A DNA stretch of 64,000 bases from assembly GCF_019704555.1 (NCBI RefSeq), contig NZ_AP024745.1, positions 4,906,501 to 4,970,500 on the forward strand, written 5' to 3'. Positions 7,388 through 15,368 of this stretch are shown here, one piece after another. Position 1 is the first letter of the stretch, and each line of letters begins with the position of its first letter. This DNA is from Actinoplanes sp. L3-i22 (GTDB taxonomy: Bacteria > Actinomycetota > Actinomycetes > Mycobacteriales > Micromonosporaceae). The translations under genes were made by a program, and so were the position numbers. Below the pieces are notes generated by a model that searched no databases, was not told where the DNA came from, and saw only the letters and a program-made list of their open reading frames with translations.

Positions 7388-8147
7388 TCTGACCCACCCC
7401 GACCAGCTCGCCGACCCCGCCCGGAGTGACGTCCTGATGCACCAGATCACCCTGTGGCGGCGGCTGCTCGCCGAGTTCCTCGGCACCGCACTGCTGGTCA
7501 CCGCCGTCGTCGGCTCCGGCATCATGGCCGCCACGCTCTCCCCGGACGACATCGGCCTGCAACTGCTGGAGAACTCGGTCGCCACCGCGTTCGCCCTGGG
7601 GGCGCTGATCCTGACCTTCGGGCCGGTCTCCGGCGCCCACTTCAACCCGGTCGTCTCGGCCGCGGACTGGTTTCTCGGCCGCCGGTCCGCCACCGGCCTG
7701 ACCGGCAGAGACCTGGCCGGGTACACGATCGCGCAGACCGCCGGGGCGATTGCCGGCTCGGTCCTGGCGAACCTGATGTTCGACCTCGCGCCGGTCACGT
7801 TCTCGACGAAGGAACGCGCCGCCGGGCATCTGTGGCTCGCCGAGATCGTCGCCGTCGCCGGCCTGCTCCTGCTGATCTTCGCGCTCGGCCGGTCCGGGCG
7901 TGCCGCGGTCGCCCCGGCCGCGGTCGGCGCCTACATCGGCGCCGCCTACTGGTTCACCTCCAGCACCAGCTTCGCGAACCCGGCGGTCACGGTCGGCCGG
8001 GCCTTCACCGACACGTTCGCCGGCATCGCCCCCGGTTCGGTGCCCGGCTTCGTCATTGCCCAGCTCGCCGGCCTGGTGATCGGGGTCGGCCTGCTGCTGG
8101 CCCTCTACCCCACCGCCGGGCAGGCGGCCGACACCCACCCGCTGTGA
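7380..8147 (+). CDS. MIP-family aquaporin/aquaglyceroporin of the ars operon (AqpS-like)
   Basis: This 255-residue channel has six membrane helices and both pore motifs, AHFNPVVSA (NPV variant of the first NPA) and FANPAVTVGR. The Arg after the second NPA is the selectivity-filter arginine. Aquaglyceroporins conduct As(OH)3, and in Sinorhizobium the ars operon couples ArsC to AqpS so that arsenite leaves by diffusion. The same pairing here, with an ArsC-type enzyme on each side, points to passive arsenite efflux. Its ATG (7380) lies within the end of the fusion gene, giving translational coupling. Confidence 0.85.
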   Translation: MADLTHPDQLADPARSDVLMHQITLWRRLLAEFLGTALLVTAVVGSGIMAATLSPDDIGLQLLENSVATAFALGALILTFGPVSGAHFNPVVSAADWFLGRRSATGLTGRDLAGYTIAQTAGAIAGSVLANLMFDLAPVTFSTKERAAGHLWLAEIVAVAGLLLLIFALGRSGRAAVAPAAVGAYIGAAYWFTSSTSFANPAVTVGRAFTDTFAGIAPGSVPGFVIAQLAGLVIGVGLLLALYPTAGQAADTHPL

Positions 8148-8161
8148 AGGAAACCGAACCG

Positions 8162-8581
8162 ATGAGCGACACCAAGCCCACCGTCCTGTTCGTCTGCGTC
8201 CACAACGCCGGCCGCTCCCAGATGGCCGCCGGCTGGCTGCGCCACCTGGCCGGCGACACCGTCGAGGTCCGCTCCGCCGGCTCCGAACCGGCCGAGACCA
8301 TCAACCCGGCGGCGGTCGAGGCGATGAAGGAGGTCGGCATCGACATCACCGACCGGACGCCCACCAGGCTCACCTGGGATGCCGCCCAGGAATCCGACGT
8401 CATCATCACCATGGGCTGCGGCGACGCCTGCCCGATCTTTCCTGGCAAACGGTACGAGGACTGGAAGCTCGAAGACCCTGCCGGCCAGGGCGTCGACGCC
8501 GTCCGCCCGATCCGTGACGAGATCAAATCCCGCATCGAGGTCCTGCTCGCCGATCTGCTCCCGGCCGAGGCGAGAAATTAG
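8162..8581 (+). CDS. arsC: Arsenate reductase, arsenate-mycothiol transferase type
   Basis: This 139-residue single-domain enzyme has VCVHNAGRSQ with catalytic Cys12 and Arg18 (CX5R). A downstream pair, Cys86 and Cys90, sits in TMGCGDACP, followed by GKRYEDWKLEDP. The GCGDxCP segment is typical of actinobacterial arsenate-mycothiol transferases (Corynebacterium ArsC1/2). In these the arsenate-mycothiol adduct is later reduced by mycoredoxin. It starts 14 bases after the aquaporin stop with GAAGGA as ribosome site. It converts As(V) to As(III), which the operon then exports. Confidence 0.9.
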   Translation: MSDTKPTVLFVCVHNAGRSQMAAGWLRHLAGDTVEVRSAGSEPAETINPAAVEAMKEVGIDITDRTPTRLTWDAAQESDVIITMGCGDACPIFPGKRYEDWKLEDPAGQGVDAVRPIRDEIKSRIEVLLADLLPAEARN

Positions 8582-8595
8582 CCGTTCCGAACGGT

Positions 8596-8880
8596 TCAGG
8601 AGCGCCAATCCCGCAGGTAGGGCGGCCCCGCGGCATTCCACCGGAACTGCAGGTCCGGTTCCTCCCGCTGCTCCAGCACCCCGGCCTCGGCCAGCGCGAC
8701 GAGCGTGTTGTGCAGCGCGTCCCCGACCGGATTGACACTCCAGAAGATGCCCTTGTACTGGCTCATTCTCGTCGCGTCCGGGAACAGCCCGAGGGTCTGC
8801 CCGAGGACGAAGGCCGCGCCGTCACAGTCGTGCCATTCGGCCAGGTCACGCTCGAGTGTCACGCCGACGAGTCTAGGCAC
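8596..8880 (-). CDS. Conserved-looking small protein, unknown function
   Basis: This 94-residue soluble protein contains WHDCDGAAFVLGQTLGLF and ends in AGPPYLRDWRS. No family was recognised and no signal or membrane segment is seen. GTG at 8880 overlaps the end of the PucR gene by eight bases. An internal GTG at 8862 (VTLERDLAEWHD) is a second possibility, and neither has a strong ribosome site. It probably forms a two-gene operon with the upstream regulator. Confidence 0.55.
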   Translation of the reverse strand: MPRLVGVTLERDLAEWHDCDGAAFVLGQTLGLFPDATRMSQYKGIFWSVNPVGDALHNTLVALAEAGVLEQREEPDLQFRWNAAGPPYLRDWRS

Positions 8881-9817
8881 CGCGCATCTCGACGGCCAGC
8901 AACGACCGCTGCAGCCCGTCGAGGGTCCGCGGATCCCAGCCGGTCAGCGCCTGCCACCGGTCCAGCCGATACTTCAGCGAGTTCGGGTGGATGTGCAGCG
9001 CCCGCGCCGCCTCGCTGATCGAGAAGGAGCTTTTCGCGTACGCCCGGATCGCCGCCTCGAGATGCTCCTGGTCGGCCGCGGTCGCCGCGTCGAGCAGCGG
9101 CCGCAGCCGGTCGAGTTCGGGCAGGATCGACGCGGCCAGCCAGTCCTGTTCGAACCGGACCACGGTCTGGCGCCGGGCGGCCAGGCGTAGGGCCCGTTCG
9201 GCGTCGACGACGCTGTCCACCGCGCCGGCGAGTCCGGTGCGGATCAGTCCGACGCCGGCCGGCGCGGTGTCCGGGACGGCGAGCAGGTCGAGGATCCGGT
9301 CGGCGGTGATGGCCTGGAAGACCACCAGCGTGGTGGCGCCGAAGACGGCCAGGCCGGCCGCCTCGGCTCCGGCGCGGATCCACCGGTTGAGGTTCGGGGC
9401 GCCGCCCTGCGCCAGCCCGGCGGTGTAGTAGACGGCCTGGAACCCGCCGTCCGGGTCGAAGTTCAGCGATCGGGCCAGCAGCCGGAGGCCCGGGTCGGCG
9501 ATCTGGCCGGTCTGCAGGCGTTCGGTGAACTGCTGGCCGTGGTCGAGCCCGGCCAGGTCGCGCTGCTGACCGGCGTCGGCGTAGCCGTCGGCGGCGGCCG
9601 CGCTGAGCGCCTCGGTCCAGGCCATCATGATGTTGACGACGCCGGGCAGCGCCGCCGAGCGGTCCAGGCCGCGGTCGCGGGCCAGCACCACCAGCCGTTC
9701 CCACGCGGTCCGCAGGCCGATGTGGTGCACCGCCATCGTCGTCTCCAGCGGCACCCCGGACTCGGCCCGCATCCGGCCGTATTGCCGGTATCCGCGCAGC
9801 TCCGCGCCGGTCGGCAT
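8873..9817 (-). CDS. PucR-type (CdaR-like) transcription regulator
   Basis: The C-terminus carries the PucR helix-turn-helix: SISEAARALHIHPNSLKYRL then RWQALTGWDPRTLDGLQ. The middle region contains a GGDEF-like/CdaR domain (FEQDWLAASILPELDRL). From the ATG at 9817 the protein has 314 residues. However, the same frame continues upstream to 10000 and still looks like the family N-terminus (IDEAFAALISELAADADAVG, then YPIYRAVDPGAQRALCRRN), with no ATG, GTG or TTG before the stop at 10079. The true start may be a rare codon such as ATC at 10000. Family members respond to small metabolites; the target here is unknown. It is divergent from the SARP-like gene. Confidence 0.75.
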   Translation of the reverse strand: MPTGAELRGYRQYGRMRAESGVPLETTMAVHHIGLRTAWERLVVLARDRGLDRSAALPGVVNIMMAWTEALSAAAADGYADAGQQRDLAGLDHGQQFTERLQTGQIADPGLRLLARSLNFDPDGGFQAVYYTAGLAQGGAPNLNRWIRAGAEAAGLAVFGATTLVVFQAITADRILDLLAVPDTAPAGVGLIRTGLAGAVDSVVDAERALRLAARRQTVVRFEQDWLAASILPELDRLRPLLDAATAADQEHLEAAIRAYAKSSFSISEAARALHIHPNSLKYRLDRWQALTGWDPRTLDGLQRSLLAVEMRGA

Positions 9818-10070
9818 CTGCTGCCGGGCCAGCCCGTCGAGGGCCAGCCGGGCGTTGCGCCGGCACAGCGCCCGCTGCGCGCCGGGGTCGACCGCGCGGT
9901 AGATCGGATACCGCTGCCGCAGCGTGGTGAAGACCTCGTCGCCGACCGCGTCGGCGTCCGCGGCCAGCTCGCTGATCAGCGCGGCGAAGGCCTCGTCGAT
10001 GGCTGCCGTCCTCTCTCGACCCTGCGGTGCGCCGCCAATTCTGTCCGAGTCCGATCGGCGCCGGGTTCCC

Positions 10071-10111
10071 CACCCAGATCAAGATCAAAATCAAGATCCG
10101 ATTGGGGTACG
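10071..10111 (+). repeat. GTACGG-type dispersed element, copy B
   Basis: CACCCAGATCAAGATCAAAA is followed by TCAAGATCC and GGGGTACG. Here the ATCAAG unit is repeated three times. The element sits in the divergent gap between the PucR-type gene and the AfsR-like gene. This is the only copy located upstream of genes on both sides, so it may be a promoter-region element at this site. Confidence 0.45.
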
Positions 10112-10245
10112 ACGTCAGCCCCGCCCCGCGTACCGATGGGTTCGTGGTTTCCACCGATCGACGCCCCGGCGTTCTCGAAGTTCACGAAGCGCCGTCCGCC
10201 CCGGCGAAGAGACAATGGCTCAGTTTGCGACGACGAGGGGACGCC

Positions 10246-12171
10246 ATGTCGATTCCGGTGCGGTTCACGGTGCTGGGCGCGGTCCGGGCCCTGCGCGGCG
10301 AGCACGAGGTGGACCTGGGCGCCCGCCAGCCCCGGCTGATGGCGGCGATGCTGCTGGCCCGCGCCGGCCGGCCGGTGGCCGTCGCCGAGCTGGTGGAGCT
10401 GTTGTGGGGCGACGACCCGCCGCCGACCGCGGTCAACGTGGTGCACCGGCACATCGGCGCGATCCGCCGGGTGATCGAACCCGGCCTGGCCCGGCGCGCC
10501 GAGGGGCAGTGGCTGGTCCGCGAGCCCGGCGGCTACCGGATCGCCGTGCCGGCCGAGGCCGTCGACCTGTCGCGTTTCCGTCAGCTGGCGGCGCACGCCG
10601 CGGACCGGCTGCGGGCCGGCGAGCGGGACGCGGCGATCCTCGCGTACCGGGACGCGCTGGCCCTCTGGCCGGGCCGCTTCGGCGCGGGGCTCGGCGCCGA
10701 CACCCACCCGCTGTTCGTCGCGGTTAACCGGGAGCGCGCCGTGGTGGCCCGCGCCGCCGCCGACGCCGCGCTGGGCACCGCGCACGCCGCCGAGCTGCTG
10801 CCGGCCCTGCACGCGGAGGCCGCCGCCGAGCCGTTCGACGAGGCGACCCACGCGCGCCTTCTGCTGCTGCTGGCCGCGACCGGCCGCCCGGCCGAGGCGA
10901 TCGAGCGTTACCACCGGCTGCGCGAGCGGCTGGTCGAGGAGTTCGGCATGGAACCGGGCCGGGAGCTGAGCGCCGCGTTCGAGACGGTGCTGCGCGAACC
11001 GCCGGCACCCGAGCCGGCGCTGCAGGCCGTCCCCTTCGCGCCGCCGGCCCAGCTGCCGGCCGGGCTGGCCCAGTTCACCGGCCGGGTGCGGGAGCGGCAG
11101 GACCTCGACCGGATGCTGGCGCACGGCCTCGCGCAGCGCCACGGCGCGACCGTGCTGGCCCTCGACGGCATGCCCGGCGTCGGCAAGACCACCCTGGCCG
11201 TGCGCTGGGCACACCAGGTCGCGCACCGGTTCCCCGACGGGCAGCTGTTCCTGAACCTGCGCGGCTTCGGCGACGGCGAGCCACTGCCGGCGGCCGAGGC
11301 GCTGGCCCAGCTGCTCGCCGGGCTCGGCGTGGCCCCGGCCGGCCTGCCGGACTCGGCCGAGGCCCGGGCGGCGCTGTGGCGCACCCGGACCGCCGGGCGC
11401 GCGCTGCTGATCCTGCTCGACGACGTGCGCGACGCCGAGCAGGTCCGGCCGCTGATCCCGGCCGCCCCCGCGAGCCTGGTGCTGGTCACCGGCCGCAGCC
11501 GGCTGGGCAACCTGGCCGCTTCCGACGGGGCCCGGCTGCTCACCCTCGACGTGCCGCCGGCCGCCGACGCCCGAGCCCTGCTGCTGGCCCGGCTCACCCT
11601 GCCGGACCCGGCCGGCCGCGAGGACGAGACCACCCTGGACGCCGTCCTCGACCACGCCGGGCGCCTGCCGCTGGCCCTGGCGATCATCGCGGCCCGGATG
11701 TCGGAGTACGCCCCACGCCCGCTGCGCGACCTGGCCGGCTGCATGGCCGAGAAGACCGGACTGGACGGGTTCGCCGCCGACGACGCCGACCGCGACCTGC
11801 GGGCCGCGCTGGAGCGCTCCTACCGCCGGCTGTCCCCGCAGGCGGCCCGGCTGTTCCGGCGCCTGGGCTGGTCGTCGGCCGACCTCGACCCGGACCGGGC
11901 GGCCGAGCTGACCGGCGTGTCCCGCTCGGCGGCCACCGTCCTGATCGCCGAGCTGGGCCGGGCCGGGCTGCTGACCCGCACCGGCCTGCACCACTACACG
12001 CTGCACCGGCTGGTCCGCGCGTACGCGATCGAACTGGCCGGGCAGAGCGTGCGCCAGCAGCGCCTGCGGCTGGTCCGGACGCTCGGCGGCGACAGCGCGC
12101 ACTACGCCGGGACCGCGGCCGGCCGGCCGCCCAGCGCGTCGTCGATCAGCATGGCCAGCAGCTCCGGGTAG
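10246..12171 (+). CDS. AfsR/SARP-type regulator with NB-ARC ATPase domain, short form
   Basis: This 641-residue protein starts with an OmpR-type winged helix (residues 1-95, VRFTVLGAVRALRG; QPRLMAAMLLARAGRPV). A bacterial transcriptional activation domain follows (about 100-245, ending RERLVEEFGMEPGREL). Next comes an NB-ARC P-loop ATPase with GMPGVGKTT near 304 and LLILLDDV as Walker B, and then a winged-helix segment to about 610. AfsR-type proteins normally continue with TPR repeats; these are missing. The last 24 residues are translated from DNA antisense to the ligase gene. The ATG at 10246 has GAGGGG upstream. SARP-type regulators usually activate antibiotic clusters. Confidence 0.85.
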   Translation: MSIPVRFTVLGAVRALRGEHEVDLGARQPRLMAAMLLARAGRPVAVAELVELLWGDDPPPTAVNVVHRHIGAIRRVIEPGLARRAEGQWLVREPGGYRIAVPAEAVDLSRFRQLAAHAADRLRAGERDAAILAYRDALALWPGRFGAGLGADTHPLFVAVNRERAVVARAAADAALGTAHAAELLPALHAEAAAEPFDEATHARLLLLLAATGRPAEAIERYHRLRERLVEEFGMEPGRELSAAFETVLREPPAPEPALQAVPFAPPAQLPAGLAQFTGRVRERQDLDRMLAHGLAQRHGATVLALDGMPGVGKTTLAVRWAHQVAHRFPDGQLFLNLRGFGDGEPLPAAEALAQLLAGLGVAPAGLPDSAEARAALWRTRTAGRALLILLDDVRDAEQVRPLIPAAPASLVLVTGRSRLGNLAASDGARLLTLDVPPAADARALLLARLTLPDPAGREDETTLDAVLDHAGRLPLALAIIAARMSEYAPRPLRDLAGCMAEKTGLDGFAADDADRDLRAALERSYRRLSPQAARLFRRLGWSSADLDPDRAAELTGVSRSAATVLIAELGRAGLLTRTGLHHYTLHRLVRAYAIELAGQSVRQQRLRLVRTLGGDSAHYAGTAAGRPPSASSISMASSSG

Positions 12172-13073
12172 TCGATCCCACCGGCGGCGAACATCCGCGG
12201 CGCCTGCGACCGGGCGGTGAAACCCGGCACGGTGTTCACCTCGTTGAGCACCAGCCCGGCCGCGGTCACGAAGAAGTCGACCCGGGCCACCCCGCGGCAG
12301 CCCAGCACGTCGTAGACCTCGACCGCGGCGGCCTCGAGCGCCTTGCGGTGCACCTCGTCGAGCGCCGCCGGGATCCGGAACTCGGCGGTGCCGTCGTACT
12401 TGGCGGCGTGGTCGAAGATCCCGGCGGCCACCACCTCCAGCGGCGGGGCGACGACCCGGCTGCCGTCGGCGCGCCCCAGCACCGCCACGTCGATCTCCCG
12501 GCCACGGATCACCTGCTCGACCAGCACCCGGTCGTCGTGGCGCAGCGCTCGGGTCAGCGCCGGGCCGATCCCGTCCGCGGACTCGACCAGCGACACGCCC
12601 AGGCTCGACCCGGCGCCGACCGGTTTGACCACCACCGGCCCGGACCAGCGGTACTCGCCGGCGGTCCGCGCGGTGACCAGCGTCCCGGGCGCGGTGGCCA
12701 GCCCGATCGCCGCGGCCACCAGCTTGGTCACCCACTTGTCCATGCCGATCGCGCCGGCGCCGACCCCGGACCCGGCGTAGCGCACCCCCGCGACCTCCAG
12801 GAAGCCGGCGATCGTGCCGTCCTCCCCGTGCGGGCCGTGCAGCAGCGGCAACGCCACGTGGCAGCCGCGCAGCACGGTGACCGCCTCGGCCGGCGTCAGC
12901 CGCTGACCGTGCTCGTCGGACCAGCAGCCGTCGCGCCCGATCGTCAGCGCGACCACCGCCCACCGGCGCTCGCCCCGCAACGCGTGCACCGCCGAGGCGG
13001 CCGACCCCAGTGAGACGTCGTGCTCGCCGCTGCGCCCGCCGCCGATGACGGCGACCCGAACCGGTTCGCTCAT
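12102..13073 (-). CDS. ddl: D-alanine-D-alanine ligase
   Basis: This 323-residue ATP-grasp enzyme joins two D-amino acids for peptidoglycan. Visible motifs are the N-terminal GGGRSGEHDVSL, the ATP-binding HGPHGEDGTIAGFLE, VVVKPVGAGSSLGVSLV, the loop FDHAAKYDG and NEVNTVPGFT for Mg2+ binding. The AKY loop resembles D-Ala-D-Ala ligases rather than VanA-type D-Ala-D-lactate ligases, so glycopeptide-type remodelling is less likely. The ATG overlaps the racemase stop (ATGA). The 3' end overlaps the convergent AfsR-like gene by 70 bases. It may be a second, conditionally expressed copy; the genome's housekeeping ddl is not in view. Confidence 0.9.
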   Translation of the reverse strand: MSEPVRVAVIGGGRSGEHDVSLGSAASAVHALRGERRWAVVALTIGRDGCWSDEHGQRLTPAEAVTVLRGCHVALPLLHGPHGEDGTIAGFLEVAGVRYAGSGVGAGAIGMDKWVTKLVAAAIGLATAPGTLVTARTAGEYRWSGPVVVKPVGAGSSLGVSLVESADGIGPALTRALRHDDRVLVEQVIRGREIDVAVLGRADGSRVVAPPLEVVAAGIFDHAAKYDGTAEFRIPAALDEVHRKALEAAAVEVYDVLGCRGVARVDFFVTAAGLVLNEVNTVPGFTARSQAPRMFAAGGIDYPELLAMLIDDALGGRPAAVPA

Positions 13074-14218
13074 GCCAATTCCTCTCGTGTCTGTTCGTGG
13101 TCGACGACGCGACGCGCGACGCGCCGGCCGATCCGGGTGACGATCTCCTGCTCGATGGTGCCGGCCCACCCGGCCCAGTCCGCGACGGTGGGTTCGCCCT
13201 GGTCACCGGGGCCCAGGACGATCACCTGGCGGCCGGCGGGCACCTCGGCGCCACCCAGGTCCAGCACGGTCTGGTCCATCGAGATCAGCCCGGCCACCGG
13301 GCAGCGCCGGCCCTCGACCAGCACCTGCGCCCGGTCCGAGGCGCTGCGGGGCAGGCCGTCGGCGTACCCGAGCGGCAACAGCCCGAGGGTGGTCGCGGCC
13401 GGCGCGTGCCAGGTGTGCCGGTAGCCGACCGGGGTGCCCGCCGCCACGTGTCGCACGTGGATCAGCGGCGCGGTCAGCGTCATCGCCGCGCGCAGCCGGG
13501 TGCGGCCCGATGGGTCGATGCCGACCAGCCCGGCACCGATCCGGACCAGGTCGAAGTGGGCCGCCGGGTTGGTCAGCGTGGCGGCGGTGGCGGCCAGGTG
13601 CCGCACCGCCGGGCGCAGCCCGGCGTGCCGGGCGACGGCGACGGCGTCCCGGAAGCGCGCCACGCTGGCGGCGTTGTCGGCGGCTTCCGGCTCGTCGGCC
13701 CGGCCCAGGTGGCTCATCACGCCGGCCACCCGGATCCGCCCGGAGCGTTCGGCGTCCCGCGCGGCCGCGCACAGCCCGGCCCACTGGTTGTGGTCCGCGC
13801 CGCCGCGGCTCATCCCGGTGTCGACGTGCAGGTGCACGCTGAGGCCCCGGTCGAGCCCGGCGACCGCGGCCAGCGTCGTCCGGTCGGGCACCGCGACGTG
13901 CACGCCGGCCGAGGCCGCCGCGGTGAAGTCGGCGCCCGGCGCGTTCAGCCAGCTCAGGATCGGTGCGGTGAAGCCCGCCCGGCGCAGCACGAACGCCTCG
14001 GCCAGACTGGTCACCCCGAGCCAGGTCGCCCCGGCCCGCAGCGCGGTGCGCGCCGTCTCGACGATGCCGTGGCCGAATCCGTCGGCCTTGACCACCGCCA
14101 TCACCTCGGCGGTGGTCCGCGACCGCACGGTCGCGACATTGTCCGCGATCGCACCCGATTCGATGGTCAGCAGCGGCCGCGCGGCTCGCGCCGGTGCCGA
14201 CAAGAACGTTTCCGCCAT
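13070..14218 (-). CDS. alr: Alanine racemase
   Basis: This 382-residue fold-III PLP enzyme interconverts L- and D-alanine. The PLP lysine is K44 in AVVKADGFGHG (usually VVKANAYGHG). HLAATAATL, VRIGAGLVGIDP, VGYRHTWHA with the second catalytic Tyr, LGYADGLPR and SMDQTVLDL all match alanine racemases. ATG at 14218 was chosen; a GTG two codons upstream is possible. With the overlapping ligase it forms a two-gene D-Ala-D-Ala supply operon beside an antibiotic-type regulator, consistent with self-protection against a D-Ala analogue. Ordinary wall synthesis would explain it equally well. Confidence 0.9.
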   Translation of the reverse strand: MAETFLSAPARAARPLLTIESGAIADNVATVRSRTTAEVMAVVKADGFGHGIVETARTALRAGATWLGVTSLAEAFVLRRAGFTAPILSWLNAPGADFTAAASAGVHVAVPDRTTLAAVAGLDRGLSVHLHVDTGMSRGGADHNQWAGLCAAARDAERSGRIRVAGVMSHLGRADEPEAADNAASVARFRDAVAVARHAGLRPAVRHLAATAATLTNPAAHFDLVRIGAGLVGIDPSGRTRLRAAMTLTAPLIHVRHVAAGTPVGYRHTWHAPAATTLGLLPLGYADGLPRSASDRAQVLVEGRRCPVAGLISMDQTVLDLGGAEVPAGRQVIVLGPGDQGEPTVADWAGWAGTIEQEIVTRIGRRVARRVVDHEQTREELA

Positions 14219-14265
14219 GCCCACAGAACGCGCCGCCCGCCCGATTGTTCATCCGAGGACACCCC

Positions 14266-14300
14266 AAAAAAAACCGGCTTTCCCGTACGGCGTGAGCCGG
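14266..14300 (-). terminator. Intrinsic terminator of the ABM-fold gene
   Basis: On the minus strand CCGGCT and AGCCGG arms enclose a loop containing the palindrome CCGTACGG and are followed by eight T residues. It lies nine bases after the stop codon at 14309-14311. U-tract terminators are uncommon in such GC-rich genomes. It is also copy C of the GTACGG family (14262-14290). Confidence 0.7.
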
Positions 14301-14308
14301 CCCGCAAT

Positions 14309-14605
14309 TCATTGCGAATACGTCAGGTCGTAGTCGTCGACGCCGGGCGGGCCGTCGAGGTACGGCCCCATCAGCGCGAGGAACCGCTGGTAGTGCGGCG
14401 AGGCGACGAAGTCCTCGACCCGGGCCCGGCGCGAGGGCCAGACGCTGGTCTTGACGAACCGGTTCGGCGCCACCTGACTGCGATACACGGCGACCTGGGT
14501 CGCGCCGCCGGCGCGCAGCAGAGCGGCCACCTCGTCGCGGAACACCGCGAGGAACTGCTCCTCGGATCCGGGCCGGACGGAAAAGAATGCGACTTCTGTT
14601 GACAT
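14309..14605 (-). CDS. ABM-fold (antibiotic biosynthesis monooxygenase-like) protein
   Basis: This 98-residue protein has the alternating pattern of dimeric alpha-beta barrel ABM proteins: VAFFSVRPGSEEQFLAVF, VAVYRSQVAPNRFVKTSVW and FVASPHYQRFLALMGPYL. Members include small quinone-forming monooxygenases and non-catalytic regulators, so the reaction cannot be assigned. The ATG at 14605 is preferred; the upstream in-frame ATG at 14683 adds residues unlike the fold. It is divergent from the ECF sigma gene and followed by a clear terminator, so it is its own transcription unit. Confidence 0.7.
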   Translation of the reverse strand: MSTEVAFFSVRPGSEEQFLAVFRDEVAALLRAGGATQVAVYRSQVAPNRFVKTSVWPSRRARVEDFVASPHYQRFLALMGPYLDGPPGVDDYDLTYSQ

Positions 14606-14715
14606 GGCCGCCAGCATCACGGGCCAGATCCGCACCGGACAAGTGAAAGTCCGAACCCTTACCGCGGGTGAACCCGGTGCCATTTCTGACGTCAGGGAAA
14701 GGGCCCATCGCGCAT

Positions 14716-14732
14716 GTGACGGGCGACGTCAC
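14716..14732. promoter_or_regulatory. Inverted repeat upstream of ECF sigma gene
   Basis: GTGACG (14716-14721) and CGTCAC (14727-14732) are perfect arms around five bases. They lie between the divergent ABM-fold gene and the sigma-factor gene. They could be an operator for either; no assigned family consensus was recognised. Confidence 0.35.
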
Positions 14733-14834
14733 TTCCACGGCAGTTGCGCATCACAAGCCATTCCTAGTGTCGATCCCGGCAGCCGAACCCGTTCCGGGCC
14801 GGCCGGGACCTCGAACCGTTTCCGGGAGGACGTG

Positions 14835-15347
14835 ATGACCACGACGATGACGCCCGGCGACCGGATCGGCGCGCTGCACGCCGCGCACGCGGCCGGCCTG
14901 CTGGGCTTTCTCATCGGCCTGACCCGCGGCGAACGGCAGACCGCCGAGGACCTGGTGCAGGAGACCATGCTGCGCGCGTGGCGGCACGCCGACCACCTGC
15001 CGGACGACCCGGAGGGGGCCCGGCGCTGGCTGTACACGGTGGCCCGGCGCCTGCTCATCGACCTGGTCCGGGCCCGGCGCAGCCGGCCGCCGGAGACCCC
15101 GGTCGTCGACCTGGACCGGGCCTGCCCGGCCGAGGACAGCACCGAGCTGGCCGTGGCCACCCAGGCGATGCTCGCCGCGTTCGGCAACCTGAGTGACGCC
15201 CACCGCGACGTGCTCGCGGATCTGCATCTGCGCGGCGAGGCGCCGGCCGAGGTGGCCCGGAAATTGCGGGTGCCGGTCGGCACGGTCAAGTCCCGGGCCC
15301 ACTACGCGCTGCGTGCCCTCCGGAACGACATGGCAGCCACCGATTAA
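14835..15347 (+). CDS. ECF-type RNA polymerase sigma factor
   Basis: This 170-residue protein has sigma region 2 (GERQTAEDLVQETMLRAWRH, then ARRWLYTVARRLLIDLVRARR) and region 4 (LSDAHRDVLADLHLRG; AEVARKLRVPVGTVKSRAHYAL). The domains are joined by a short acidic linker. No anti-sigma gene follows; instead a flavin oxidase begins 21 bases after the stop and probably shares the transcript. ATG at 14835 lies seven bases after GGGAGGA. The unpartnered sigma factor may be controlled by level or by a distant anti-sigma. Confidence 0.85.
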   Translation: MTTTMTPGDRIGALHAAHAAGLLGFLIGLTRGERQTAEDLVQETMLRAWRHADHLPDDPEGARRWLYTVARRLLIDLVRARRSRPPETPVVDLDRACPAEDSTELAVATQAMLAAFGNLSDAHRDVLADLHLRGEAPAEVARKLRVPVGTVKSRAHYALRALRNDMAATD

Positions 15348-15368
15348 CCCCGCAACCGGAAAGAAGTC

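Noticed and set aside
12102..13073. VanA-type D-Ala-D-Lac ligase and a glycopeptide resistance cluster
   Set aside because: The omega-loop reads AKYDG as in D-Ala-D-Ala ligases, and no VanH or VanX homologue is adjacent.
9976..13206. Minus-strand open frame of 1076 codons across the PucR-SARP-ligase region
   Set aside because: It crosses four well-supported genes in conflicting frames and contains only low-complexity sequence.
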